NCBI RefSeq assembly: GCF_005434945.1
Contig: NZ_SKCH01000007.1
Location: 62,001 to 126,000, forward strand
Length of the DNA stretch: 64,000 nt
From: Prescottella subtropica
GTDB lineage: Bacteria; Actinomycetota; Actinomycetes; Mycobacteriales; Mycobacteriaceae
Direction of reading: 5' to 3'
The notes under the pieces: generated by a model
Seen by the model: only the letters and a program-made list of their open reading frames with translations
Told to the model about the DNA's origin: nothing
Database searches by the model: none
In this document: positions 25,391-39,536 of the stretch, piece by piece
Layout: every line of letters starts with the position of its first letter
Numbering within the stretch: position 1 is the first letter of the stretch
Translations under genes and position numbers: made by a program

Positions 25391-26546
25391 GCGCCTTTGA
25401 CAGCAATACGGCGGTCCTGGTTCTCGAGGACGGCCGGGTCTTCCGCGGCACCAGCTTCGGTGCCGTCGGGCAGACCCTCGGAGAAGCGGTCTTCAGCACC
25501 GGCATGACCGGCTACCAGGAGACCCTCACCGATCCCAGCTACCACCGGCAGATCGTGGTGTCGACGGCACCGCAGATCGGCAACACCGGCTGGAACGCCG
25601 AGGACAACGAGTCGGTCGGCCCGACCGGCAAGTCGGCCGAGTCGAAGATCTGGGTCGCCGGCTACGTCGTGCGCGACCCGTCGCGCCGCACCTCGAGCTG
25701 GCGGGCGACCGGGTCGCTGACCGACGAGCTCGAGCGCCAGGGGATCGTCGGCATCGCCGGCATCGACACCCGCGCCCTCGTCCGGCACCTGCGCACCCGC
25801 GGCTCGATGCGTGCCGGCATCTTCTCCGGCGAGGCGCTCGCCGACACGGACGTCCTGATCGAGCGGGTGAAGAACCAGCCGTCGATGCTCGGCGCCGACC
25901 TGGCCGGCGAGGTGTCCACCCCGAACGGCTACGTCGTCGAGCCTGCCGGCGGTGAGGCCCGCTTCACCGTCGCCGCCATCGACCTCGGCATCAAGACCAA
26001 CACCCCGCGCATGTTCGCCGAGCGCGGCATCCGGGTGCACGTGCTGCCGTCGACCGCGACGCTGCACGACATCCTCGACCTGAAGGCCGACGGCGTGTTC
26101 CTGTCCAACGGCCCGGGCGATCCGGCCACCGCGGACGGGGCCGTCCACCTCACCAAGGAGGTGCTCGGCCAGGGTCTGCCGCTGTTCGGTATCTGCTTCG
26201 GCAACCAGATCCTGGGCCGCGCGCTGGGCATGAACACCTACAAGATGAAGTTCGGCCACCGCGGCATCAACATCCCGGTCATCGAGCACGAGACCGGCCG
26301 CGTCGCGATCACCGCGCAGAACCACGGCTTCGCGCTCGAGGGTGAGGCCGGTCAGGAATTCGACACCGCGTTCGGTCGCGCCGTCGTCAGCCACACGTGC
26401 GCCAACGACGGCGCCGTCGAGGGCGTCCGCCTGCTCGACGGCTCGGCGTTCTCGGTGCAGTACCACCCCGAGGCCGCGGCCGGCCCGCACGACGCCGCCT
26501 ACCTGTTCGATCGTTTCACCACCATGCTCGAGGGAGTCAAGAAGTA

Positions 26547-26547
<1 letters not shown>
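25387..26547 (+). CDS. carA: Carbamoyl-phosphate synthase small subunit
   Basis: This subunit hydrolyses glutamine and passes ammonia to CarB. The 386-residue protein has the CPSase-specific N-terminal domain ([16 protein letters not shown]) and a C-terminal class I amidotransferase with catalytic C270 in FGICFGNQ and H360/E362 in [14 protein letters not shown] 25387 overlaps the preceding stop. carB starts at the last base of its TAA (TAATG). Confidence 0.98.
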
Positions 26548-29911
<3,364 letters not shown>

Positions 29912-29915
<4 letters not shown>

Positions 29916-30751
29916 CGGTCGAGAAGGCTGGTTTCGGGGCGCGGCTCACCGCGGCGATGGGGCAGTACGGCCCGCTGTGCGTCGGTGTGGACCCGCACCC
30001 GGAGCTGTTGCAGGCGTGGGGACTCGGTGACGACGTCGACGGACTCGAGAAGTTCAGCGAGATCTGCGTCGAGGCGTACGTCGGCCGGGTCGCGCTGGTC
30101 AAGCCGCAGGTCGCGTTCTTCGAGGCGTACGGGTCGGCCGGCCTGGCGGTCCTCGAACGGACCGTCACGGTGCTGCGGGAGGCCGGCACGCTCGTCCTGG
30201 CGGACGCCAAGCGCGGCGACATCGGCTCCACGATGAACGCGTACGCCCGCGCGTGGCTCGGTGCCGGGTCGCCGCTGGAGTCCGATGCGGTGACGGTGTC
30301 GCCGTATCTCGGGTTCGGTTCGCTGAACCCGGTGCTGGAGCTGGCGCAGCGCAATCACGGCGGTGTGTTCGCGCTCGCCGCGACGTCCAACCCGGAGGGT
30401 GCGCAGGTGCAGCGCTCGACGGTCGCCGACGGTCGGTCCGTCGCCCAGGTGATGGTCGACGAGGCCGCGGCCCGCAACGCCGGCGCCGACGTGCTCGGCT
30501 CGGTCGGTGTCGTGGTCGGGGCGACCCTCACCGACGCCCCGGATCTGGGCGGGCTGCACGGCCCGATCCTCATGCCGGGAGTCGGGGCCCAGGGCGGTAC
30601 CGCCGACGACGTGCGCCGGCTGGCAGGGGACTGCCTGCGGTCGGTCGTGCCCGCCGTCTCGCGCGAGGTGCTGCGGGCGGGACCGTCGGTTACGGCACTG
30701 CAGGAGGCCGTGTCGCGGTCTGTGGAGTCGTTCGCGTTCCTGCAGGCCTAG
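29912..30751 (+). CDS. pyrF: Orotidine 5'-phosphate decarboxylase
   Basis: It makes UMP from OMP and ends the operon. The 279-residue protein is the longer subfamily found in actinobacteria, with [11 protein letters not shown] near the N-terminus, the catalytic [14 protein letters not shown] and the phosphate-binding [12 protein letters not shown] 29912 overlaps the carB stop. pyrD and pyrE are not in the window. A terminator follows 30 nt downstream. Confidence 0.97.
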
Positions 30752-30781
30752 ACGCGATGTGAGGCCGTCTCGTGCGGCCCG

Positions 30782-30813
30782 AGGCCGGATCCGGGTGCCC
30801 CCGGATCCGGCCT
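30782..30813 (+). terminator. Terminator of the pyr operon
   Basis: Perfect 14-bp stem AGGCCGGATCCGGG (30782-30795) with 30800-30813 and a 4-nt TGCC loop, followed by TCGTCG. It begins 31 nt after the pyrF stop. Confidence 0.85.
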
Positions 30814-31063
30814 TCGTCGTCCCTGCGTGCGGCACGGGAATGCGGGATCGCCCGGATTCCGTGAGATTTTTTCGTATCGGGCCGGTGCGGCGGCGTCGAC
30901 TGTGGGCTATGCCACGTGCCGCCCGTTCGCCGAATCGGTCACAGGCTCGGAAAATGATGCTCTACCTGCGGCGATACGGTTGCGATGCGGGCCGGTCCAC
31001 CCCTGCCGGGATGCCGGTGGGCGACGCGGTGACCGGATTCGAACGCACCTGCGAACGTCCGCA

Positions 31064-31104
31064 TAACCCACCCGAATCCGGCGTCTGCGTCGGGGGGTGG
31101 GTTA
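31064..31104. repeat. Inverted repeat upstream of mihF
   Basis: TAACCCACCC (31064-31073) is the exact reverse complement of GGGTGGGTTA (31095-31104), separated by 21 nt. It lies about 115-155 nt before mihF. It could be a protein-binding site or an RNA hairpin. Confidence 0.55.
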
Positions 31105-31167
31105 GCAATCGTCGCCCCGCGTGAGTACGGTCGCTATCGCCCCTGGTTATCCGGGGGATGTGACACC

Positions 31168-31182
31168 CCGGGGTGACCCCGG
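31168..31182. promoter_or_regulatory. 15-bp palindrome in the mihF leader
   Basis: CCGGGGTGACCCCGG is symmetric around its central G and ends 36 nt before the mihF GTG. It could be an operator or an RNA hairpin close to the Shine-Dalgarno GGAGG. Nothing identifies the binding factor. Confidence 0.5.
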
Positions 31183-31218
31183 TGGTGTTGGAATTGCACA
31201 CGACGAGACGGAGGAACC

Positions 31219-31539
31219 GTGGCCCTTCCCCAGTTGACCGACGAGCAGCGCGCTGCTGCTCTGGAGAAGGCGGCTGCCGCCCGCAAGGCCCGGGCTGAGC
31301 TCAAGGAACGCCTCAAGCGCGGCGGCACCGACCTCAAGCAGGTCCTCAAGGACGCCGAAGAGAACGAGATCCTCGGCAAGATGAAGGTGTCGGCTCTGCT
31401 CGAGGCCCTGCCGAAGGTCGGCAAGGTCAAGGCGCAGGAGATCATGACCGAGCTGGAGATCGCTCCGACCCGTCGCCTGCGTGGCCTCGGCGATCGGCAG
31501 CGCAAGGCTCTGCTCGCCCGCTTCGATTTCGAGGCCTGA
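31219..31539 (+). CDS. mihF: Actinobacterial integration host factor mIHF
   Basis: This 106-residue nucleoid protein is unrelated in fold to enterobacterial IHF, and bends and compacts DNA. The helical basic N-terminal half ([19 protein letters not shown]) leads into a helix-two-turn-helix DNA-binding part ([20 protein letters not shown]), with [14 protein letters not shown] at the end. It is a strongly conserved actinobacterial gene located just upstream of gmk. GTG 31219 follows GGAGG. mihF and gmk are 7 nt apart. Confidence 0.97.
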   Translation: MALPQLTDEQRAAALEKAAAARKARAELKERLKRGGTDLKQVLKDAEENEILGKMKVSALLEALPKVGKVKAQEIMTELEIAPTRRLRGLGDRQRKALLARFDFEA

Positions 31540-31546
31540 GCAGTAC

Positions 31547-32546
<1,000 letters not shown>

Positions 32547-32560
32547 GCGGAGGAACGCCC

Positions 32561-33814
32561 GTGTCCGATCGGGTGCCCAAGCGGATCGTCGTCGGGGTGG
32601 GTGGCGGAATCGCCGCCTACAAGAGTTGCGCACTGATCCGTAGCTTCACCGAGGGTGGCCACCGGGTACGGGTGATTCCCACCGAGTCGGCACTGCAGTT
32701 CGTCGGCCGCGCCACGTTCGAGGCGCTGTCCGGCAACCCGGTGCAGACCGGGGTATTCGCGGACGTGCCGGAGGTCGCCCACGTGCGCCTCGGACAGGAG
32801 GCGGACCTCGTCGTCATCGCCCCCGCCACCGCCGACCTCATGGCGCGTGCGGTGGCCGGGCGGGCCGACGATCTGCTCACCGCGACGCTGCTCACGGCCC
32901 GCTGTCCGGTCGTCTTCGCGCCCGCGATGCACACCGAGATGTGGGAGCATCCCGCGACGGTGTCGAACGTCGCGACGCTGCGCGCCCGCGGCAACATCGT
33001 GATCGAACCCGCGTCCGGCCGGCTGACCGGCAAGGACACCGGTGCGGGTCGGCTGCCCGAACCGGACGAGATCTTCGGTCTGGCGGCCCTGCTGCTCGAA
33101 CGTGCATCGGCACTGCCGCGCGACCTCGTCGGGCAGCGTGTCGTCGTGTCGGCGGGCGGCACCCGCGAGCCCCTCGACCCGGTCCGTTACCTCGGTAACC
33201 GCAGCTCCGGCAAACAGGGCTATGCGATCGCCCGGCTGGCCGCGCAGCGCGGCGCCGATGTCACCCTGATCGCCGGTGCCACCGCCGAGTTGGCTGATCC
33301 GGCGGCCGTGGACGTCGTACACGTGCGTACCGCGCAGCAGATGCACGAGGCCGTCATGAAGCACGCCGGCGACGCCGACGCGGTGATCATGTCGGCTGCC
33401 GTCGCCGATTTCCGGCCCGCGACGGTCGCCGCCGACAAGATCAAGAAGGGGTCCGGCGAACCGGACTCGATTCCGTTGATCAAAAACGATGACATTCTGG
33501 CCGATCTCGTGCAGTCTCGTCGGGACGGCACTCTCGCACCCGGAACCACGATCGTCGGATTCGCGGCCGAGACGGGGGACGCGTCGGGCAGTGTCCTCGA
33601 CCATGCCCGCACGAAACTGGCACGCAAGGGCTGCGATCTGCTCGTGGTCAACGCGGTCGGGGACGGCAAGGCGTTCGAGGTGGACCACAACGACGGCTGG
33701 CTGCTCGCCGCGGACGGCAGCGAGACGGCGATCGAGCACGGCTCGAAGTCGTTGATGGCCAGCCGGGTCCTCGACGCGGTCGCGGAACTGCGTGCGACGT
33801 CGTCACCGGTGTAG
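32561..33814 (+). CDS. coaBC: Bifunctional phosphopantothenoylcysteine decarboxylase/synthase
   Basis: It adds cysteine to phosphopantothenate and then decarboxylates the product in CoA biosynthesis. The 417-residue fusion has the flavoprotein CoaC domain (about 1-180; VGVGGGIAAYKS, AMHTEMW) and a CoaB domain (about 185-417; SAGGTREPLDPVRYLGNRSSGKQG in part, AVADFRP, IKKG, LVVNAVG). GTG 32561 was preferred because GGAGG at 32549-32553 is 7 nt upstream. GTG 32543, overlapping the rpoZ stop, would add six residues. Confidence 0.97.
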   Translation: MSDRVPKRIVVGVGGGIAAYKSCALIRSFTEGGHRVRVIPTESALQFVGRATFEALSGNPVQTGVFADVPEVAHVRLGQEADLVVIAPATADLMARAVAGRADDLLTATLLTARCPVVFAPAMHTEMWEHPATVSNVATLRARGNIVIEPASGRLTGKDTGAGRLPEPDEIFGLAALLLERASALPRDLVGQRVVVSAGGTREPLDPVRYLGNRSSGKQGYAIARLAAQRGADVTLIAGATAELADPAAVDVVHVRTAQQMHEAVMKHAGDADAVIMSAAVADFRPATVAADKIKKGSGEPDSIPLIKNDDILADLVQSRRDGTLAPGTTIVGFAAETGDASGSVLDHARTKLARKGCDLLVVNAVGDGKAFEVDHNDGWLLAADGSETAIEHGSKSLMASRVLDAVAELRATSSPV

Positions 33815-33922
33815 TACCCGCGCAGCGATGTCACGTCGTGGGATGTGTTCCTGGCACGAGCGTCGACTGCGGTATTGAATAGAAGTAGAAACGAAATGGC
33901 GTCAGTGTCGAGAGGGAGATCT

Positions 33923-35134
<1,212 letters not shown>

Positions 35135-35169
35135 CCGCCGGCGAGAAGGCAGCGGCAGCACATGCGCCC

Positions 35170-37152
35170 GTGGCGCGCGTGCTGCCGCTGCTTCCGGTTG
35201 CGCACCTCGACCGCGAATTCGACTATCTGATCCCGGCGGACCTGGACGAGCAGGCCCGACCGGGGGTGCGGGTGCGGGTGCGGTTCTCCGGTCGGCTCGT
35301 CGACGGGTTCCTCCTCGAGCGTCGCGACACCAGCGACCACGGGGGACGGCTGGCGTGGCTCGACCGGGTCGTCTCGGCCGAACCGGTCCTCACCGGTGAG
35401 GTGCACCGACTGGTCGACGCCGTCGCCGCCCGGTACGCGGGCACCCGCGCGGACGTGCTGCGGCTGGCGATCCCGCCGCGGCACGCCAAGACCGAGGCGC
35501 AGGCCTCCGAACCGGTTCCACCGCCCGCCACCCCGACGGTGGACGCGGCCGCGTGGGCGTCGTACGTGCACGGCACCAACTTCGTCGAGGCGCTGGGCGG
35601 CGGCCGCGGTCCGCGCGCGATGTGGCAGGCGCTGCCCGGCGAGGACTGGTGTGCGCGGCTCGCGGAACTCGCCGGGACGGTGGCGTCCGCGGGTCGCGGT
35701 GTCGTGCTGGTCGTCCCCGACCAGCGGGACCTGGACCGGCTGGTTGCCGCCTGCGAGAACCTGCTCGGTGCAGCGCACGTCGTGGGACTGGCCGCCGGGC
35801 TGGGACCGTCCGCCCGGTACCGGCGCTGGCTCGCCGCGCTGCGCGGCACCGCCCGCGTCGTCGTCGGCACCCGCGCGTCGGTGTTCGCGCCGACCCCCGA
35901 CCTCGGGCTGATCGTGGTGTGGGACGACGGCGACTCCAGCCTGTCCGAACCGCGCTCGCCGTACCCGCACGCCCGCGAGGTGGCGCTGCTGCGCGCCCAC
36001 TCCACCGGGTGCGCCGTCGTCGTCGCCGGGCACGCACGGACCGCGGAGGCGCAGGCCCTCGTCGAATCCGGGTGGGCGCACGACCTGGTCGCGGCCCGCG
36101 ACGTCGTCCGCGCCCACGCCCCGAAGATCACCGCGCTCGCCGACAGCGACCACGCCCTCGCCCGCGATCCCGGGGCCCGCGCGGCCCGGCTGCCCGCGAT
36201 TGCGTTCGCCGCTGCCCGGCAGGCCCTCGCCGCGGGAACCGGTGTGCTGGTGCAGGTTCCGCGTCGCGGCTACGTGCCGTCGCTGGCGTGCGCGAAATGC
36301 CGGACCCCGGCCCGCTGCCGCCGCTGCAACGGCCCGCTCGCGCTGCCGTCCGCGGCCGGACCGGACGGCGCCGGGTCCCCGACCTGCAAATGGTGCGGTG
36401 TCGCCGACACGAACCACCGCTGCCAGGCGTGCGGGGCGCGGGCACTGCGGGCCGTCGTCGTCGGCGCCGGGCGCACCGCCGAGGAGTTGGGGCGCGCATT
36501 CACCGGTGTCGCCGTGCACACCTCCGGCGGCTCCGACGTGAAGGCCGAGATCGCGGCCGGCCCGAAACTGGTGGTGGCCACGGTCGGCGCCGAACCGGTG
36601 ATGCCCGGCGGCTACGGGGCGGCGTTGCTGCTCGACGGGTGGGCGCTGCTCGGGCGCGCCGACCTGCGGGCCGCGGAGGAGACCCTGCGACGGTGGATGA
36701 CGGCGTCGACGCTGGTGCGGGCGCACACCGACGGCGGTCAGGTGGTGGTGGTCGCCGACTCCGGGATCCCCACGGTGCAGGCGCTGGTGCGCTGGGATCC
36801 GGTGTGGCACGCCCGCGCGCAACTCGCCGACCGGGCCGAGGTCGGTTTCCCGCCCGCCGTGCACCTGGCTGCCGTCGACGGCACTACCGCCGCGATCACC
36901 GACCTGCTGGGTGCCACCGTGCTGCCCGACGGTGCGGAGGTGCTCGGCCCGGTGCCGTTGCCGCCGGGGGAGCGGCTGCCGTTCGCGAGCGACGAACCGG
37001 AACCGGACGAGGTGCAGCGCATGCTCATCCGCGTCCCGCGCGGCGCCGGTCGCGTGCTGGCGACGGCTCTCGTGGATGCGCAGACCGTGCGGAGCGCGAA
37101 GCGGACGCCGGGCCCTGTGCGGGTGCAGATCGACCCGTTGCGGATCGGCTGA
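35170..37152 (+). CDS. priA: PriA-like primosomal protein N', helicase-degenerate
   Basis: PriA restarts stalled replication forks. This 660-residue actinobacterial form keeps the N-terminal DNA-binding domain (HLDREFDYLIP, RVRVRFSGRLVDGFLLER) and the eight zinc cysteines (CAKC, CRRC, CKWC, CQAC at about residues 376-425). It has no Walker A GxxxxGKT: the usual position reads ALPGEDWCARL. The DEEH box is replaced by WDDGDSS. It probably acts in assembly without helicase activity, as recognised for this clade. GTG 35170 is the first start in frame. Its 3' 128 bp overlap the convergent SEDS gene. Confidence 0.93.
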   Translation: MARVLPLLPVAHLDREFDYLIPADLDEQARPGVRVRVRFSGRLVDGFLLERRDTSDHGGRLAWLDRVVSAEPVLTGEVHRLVDAVAARYAGTRADVLRLAIPPRHAKTEAQASEPVPPPATPTVDAAAWASYVHGTNFVEALGGGRGPRAMWQALPGEDWCARLAELAGTVASAGRGVVLVVPDQRDLDRLVAACENLLGAAHVVGLAAGLGPSARYRRWLAALRGTARVVVGTRASVFAPTPDLGLIVVWDDGDSSLSEPRSPYPHAREVALLRAHSTGCAVVVAGHARTAEAQALVESGWAHDLVAARDVVRAHAPKITALADSDHALARDPGARAARLPAIAFAAARQALAAGTGVLVQVPRRGYVPSLACAKCRTPARCRRCNGPLALPSAAGPDGAGSPTCKWCGVADTNHRCQACGARALRAVVVGAGRTAEELGRAFTGVAVHTSGGSDVKAEIAAGPKLVVATVGAEPVMPGGYGAALLLDGWALLGRADLRAAEETLRRWMTASTLVRAHTDGGQVVVVADSGIPTVQALVRWDPVWHARAQLADRAEVGFPPAVHLAAVDGTTAAITDLLGATVLPDGAEVLGPVPLPPGERLPFASDEPEPDEVQRMLIRVPRGAGRVLATALVDAQTVRSAKRTPGPVRVQIDPLRIG

Positions 37153-38374
37153 CCCGCGGTGGGCCGGCCACCGGCATCTCCGGGACGGGGAGACGCAGCA
37201 TCCGGGAGATGCGTCCGCCCCCGGACTTCCGGGAGGCCGCGATCGCGAGAGGGTCGTGCCGGGCGGCGTTCGCGAGGAGACCGAACACGAACAGCATCAG
37301 TGCGGTCGACGTGCCGCCGTACGAGATCAGCGGCAGCTGCAGCCCGGTCACCGGCAGCAGACCGACGACATAGCCGATGTTGATGGAGGCCTGCGCACCG
37401 ATCCAGGTGGTGGCGACCGCCGCGACGAGTCCGAGGAACGGGTCCGCGCAGCGGCGGGCGATCCGCAGACCGAGCAGGACGACGGCCGCGAACAGGGCGA
37501 TCACGGTGACCGCGCCGACGATGCCGAGCTCGTCGCCGACGACGGCGAAGATGAAATCGTTGTACGCGTTGGGCAGATAACTCCACTTGGCGGTGGACTG
37601 CCCGATGCCCTCCCCGAACCAGCCGCCACTCGCGAGCGCGTACTTCGCCTGCCGGGACTGGTAGCCCAGGCCCTGCGGGTCGTCGCCCGGATCGAACAGC
37701 ACCCGCACCCGGTTCATCCGGTAGCCGGCGGTGAACGTGAGCACCACCGCTGCCGCGATTCCGGCGGCGACGAACCCGCCGAGGATCCGCAGGTCGAAAC
37801 CGACGTACCACAGCAGCGCCATGAGGATGATCGCCAGCGTGATCGCGGTGCTCAGGTTGGGTTGCAGCACCACCAGCGCGCACATGAGCAGGCCGCCGGG
37901 AGCCAACGGCAGCAGCAGATTCCGGGTGGACCGGGCGGAGACGGGCCGCAACGTGAGAATGTGCGCACCCCACAGGACGAGCGCGACCTTCGCGAACTCC
38001 GACGGCTGGAACGAGATCCCGGCGATGTCGATCCACCGGCGGGACCCCTGGATGGACGTGCCGACCCCCGGGATCAGGACCAGCACCAGCAGGACCACGG
38101 CCACCAGATACGCCGGGAACGCCAGCATCCGCAACGCCCGCACCGGTAGACGCACCGCCAGATAGAACGCGACCAGACCGAGTGCGACCCCGGTCAACTG
38201 CTGGACGAAGAACGTGTACGCGGACCCGCCGCCGACATAGGATTCGACGGCCGACGCCGACAGCACCATCGCCAGGCCGAACATGGTGAGCAGGGTGGTG
38301 AACCCGAGCACGAGGTGCAGGGACCACAGGGGGCGGCCGGCCCACGTGGACACACGGGAACGGATGTCGGACAT
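37025..38374 (-). CDS. FtsW/RodA/SpoVE (SEDS) family protein, FtsW-like paralogue
   Basis: SEDS proteins polymerise lipid II into glycan strands with a partner class B PBP. The 449-residue protein has about ten transmembrane segments up to residue 375, FQPSEFAKVALVLW, the FtsW-type loop GWFGEGIGQSTAKW and YLPNAYNDFIFAVVGDELG, and PLISYGGTSTALM. It lies outside the division cluster with no PBP beside it, so it is probably a second SEDS gene. The last 65 residues are Ser/Arg/Pro-rich and the final 42 codons are antisense to priA, which suggests an extended C-terminus. Whether it acts in septation or elongation is not clear. Confidence 0.9.
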   Translation of the reverse strand: MSDIRSRVSTWAGRPLWSLHLVLGFTTLLTMFGLAMVLSASAVESYVGGGSAYTFFVQQLTGVALGLVAFYLAVRLPVRALRMLAFPAYLVAVVLLVLVLIPGVGTSIQGSRRWIDIAGISFQPSEFAKVALVLWGAHILTLRPVSARSTRNLLLPLAPGGLLMCALVVLQPNLSTAITLAIILMALLWYVGFDLRILGGFVAAGIAAAVVLTFTAGYRMNRVRVLFDPGDDPQGLGYQSRQAKYALASGGWFGEGIGQSTAKWSYLPNAYNDFIFAVVGDELGIVGAVTVIALFAAVVLLGLRIARRCADPFLGLVAAVATTWIGAQASINIGYVVGLLPVTGLQLPLISYGGTSTALMLFVFGLLANAARHDPLAIAASRKSGGGRISRMLRLPVPEMPVAGPPRVSRSATGRSAPAQGPASASRSARSAHPREPSPARDRRRAGRG

Positions 38375-38431
38375 CCGTCGAGGTTGCCAGCGGCCCCCGG
38401 CACTGTCAATCGGGCCGGGTGGGGCGACCCG

Positions 38432-39448
38432 TCACAGCCAGTGCTGGCGTTTGAAGACGATGTACAGGGTCACCGACGTGACGATCATGAGCCCGATCGC
38501 GACCGGATATCCGAACTGCCACGCCAACTCCGGCATGGCGTCGAAGTTCATGCCGTAGATGCCGCCGACGAGGGTGGGCGCGAACAGGATCGCCGCCCAC
38601 GACGAGATCTTCTTGACCTCCTCGCTCTGGTCGAGGCTGGTGAGGGTGAGTCGGCGCATCTCCTCGTTCTGCCGCTGCGCGACCAGCGTCGCGTGCACCG
38701 ACAGTGCCGTCTGCAGATGGTCCCGCGACGAGTCGACGCGTTCGATGATCCGCAGCGTGTGATCGAGGGCGTCGCGCAGGTGGCGTTGCAGTTCGAGATC
38801 GACGTGGTACTTGTCGGATCCCCGTTCGAGGGCCTCGATCATCGCGACCAGCGGATGCGTCGCCCGCTGGAAGTCGATGACCTCCCCGGACAGGTCGTAG
38901 ATGCGTTTGGCGACCGCCGGATCGCCGGTGAACATCTGGTTCTCGATCTCGTCGATGTCGTTCTCGAGGCCCGCCGTGACCGGGAAGTATTCGTCGACGA
39001 CCTGATCGAGGATCGCGTACAGCACCGATTCGGGACCCCGCCGCAGCAGGTCCGGGTTGCCCTCGAGCCGGCGACGCACCTGCGCGAGATCGGGGGATTC
39101 CGCATGCCGGACGGTGACGACGAAATCCGGGCCCACGAACACGTGCACCTCACCGAACTCGACCTTCTCGACGGCGTCGAGGTAGCGGGCGGGCCGCAGC
39201 ACCACGAACAGGATGTCGTCGTACCGTTCGAGTTTCGGACGCTGATGCGCGACGATCGTGTCCTCGACCGCCAGATGGTGCAGCCCGAATTCCTCTGCCA
39301 GCGACTCGATCTCGACCGTATCGGGACGGTACAACCCGATCCAGGCCATGCCGTCGCGCCGGTTCATCGTCGCGAACGTGCCCTCGGGAGTGGCCGGGGT
39401 GTCGACCCGCACCCCGTCCACGTACACGGCGCTGTCCACGATGCTCAC
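38432..39448 (-). CDS. corA: CorA-type magnesium/cobalt transporter
   Basis: The 338-residue protein has a large cytoplasmic alpha/beta domain (VEDTIVAHQRPKLERYDD, VFVGPDFVVTVRH), a long helix, and two C-terminal transmembrane helices. The first of these ends in the selectivity motif YGMNFDAMPEL. It forms a pentameric Mg2+ channel. GTG 39448 (VSIVDSAVYVDG) was preferred over the longer frame to 39523, because the extra part is only the read-through of a hairpin. It follows the two CNNM-type genes on the same strand, with a 22-bp hairpin in between. Confidence 0.94.
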   Translation of the reverse strand: MSIVDSAVYVDGVRVDTPATPEGTFATMNRRDGMAWIGLYRPDTVEIESLAEEFGLHHLAVEDTIVAHQRPKLERYDDILFVVLRPARYLDAVEKVEFGEVHVFVGPDFVVTVRHAESPDLAQVRRRLEGNPDLLRRGPESVLYAILDQVVDEYFPVTAGLENDIDEIENQMFTGDPAVAKRIYDLSGEVIDFQRATHPLVAMIEALERGSDKYHVDLELQRHLRDALDHTLRIIERVDSSRDHLQTALSVHATLVAQRQNEEMRRLTLTSLDQSEEVKKISSWAAILFAPTLVGGIYGMNFDAMPELAWQFGYPVAIGLMIVTSVTLYIVFKRQHWL

Positions 39449-39479
39449 CCGCCCACCCCCTCGTCGAAGGCGCTCCGCG

Positions 39480-39527
39480 CCCTGTGCGCCTTTTTGGTAG
39501 TGGCTACTACCAAAAAGGCGCACAGGG
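39480..39527. terminator. 22-bp perfect hairpin between the CNNM genes and corA
   Basis: The arms 39480-39501 and 39506-39527 are exact reverse complements of 22 bp with a 4-nt GGCT loop. Each arm contains a T5 or A5 run beside GCGCC. It starts 9 nt after the stop of the CNNM gene and ends 31 nt before the corA start. It is a terminator or attenuator on the minus strand. Confidence 0.85.
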
Positions 39528-39536
39528 GTTATTGGA

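Larger units (their letters stand above)
30752..31218. other. Intergenic region between pyrF and mihF
   Basis: No convincing gene is visible in these 467 bases. The region holds the pyrF terminator (30782-30813), a 10-bp inverted repeat (31064-31104), a 15-bp GC palindrome (31168-31182) and the mihF Shine-Dalgarno. Short open frames here have no conserved motif or ribosome site. A promoter region for the mihF operon, with a structured leader, is the simplest reading. Confidence 0.7.

Noticed and set aside
31028-31104. tRNA-like GATTCGAAC segment on the minus strand upstream of mihF
   Set aside because: It resembles a TPsiC loop, but the flanking five-base arms do not pair and no acceptor or anticodon stem can be drawn.
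30752-31218. Short open frames of 60-100 codons between pyrF and mihF
   Set aside because: They lack a Shine-Dalgarno and recognisable motifs, and they cross a terminator hairpin.
33815-33922. SAM riboswitch before metK
   Set aside because: The leader is about 108 nt and shows none of the conserved SAM-I, SAM-II or SAM-IV pairing patterns.
39449-39523. Longer CorA N-terminus reading through the hairpin
   Set aside because: The additional residues are only a translation of the inverted repeat, and conserved CorA sequence begins near GTG 39448.
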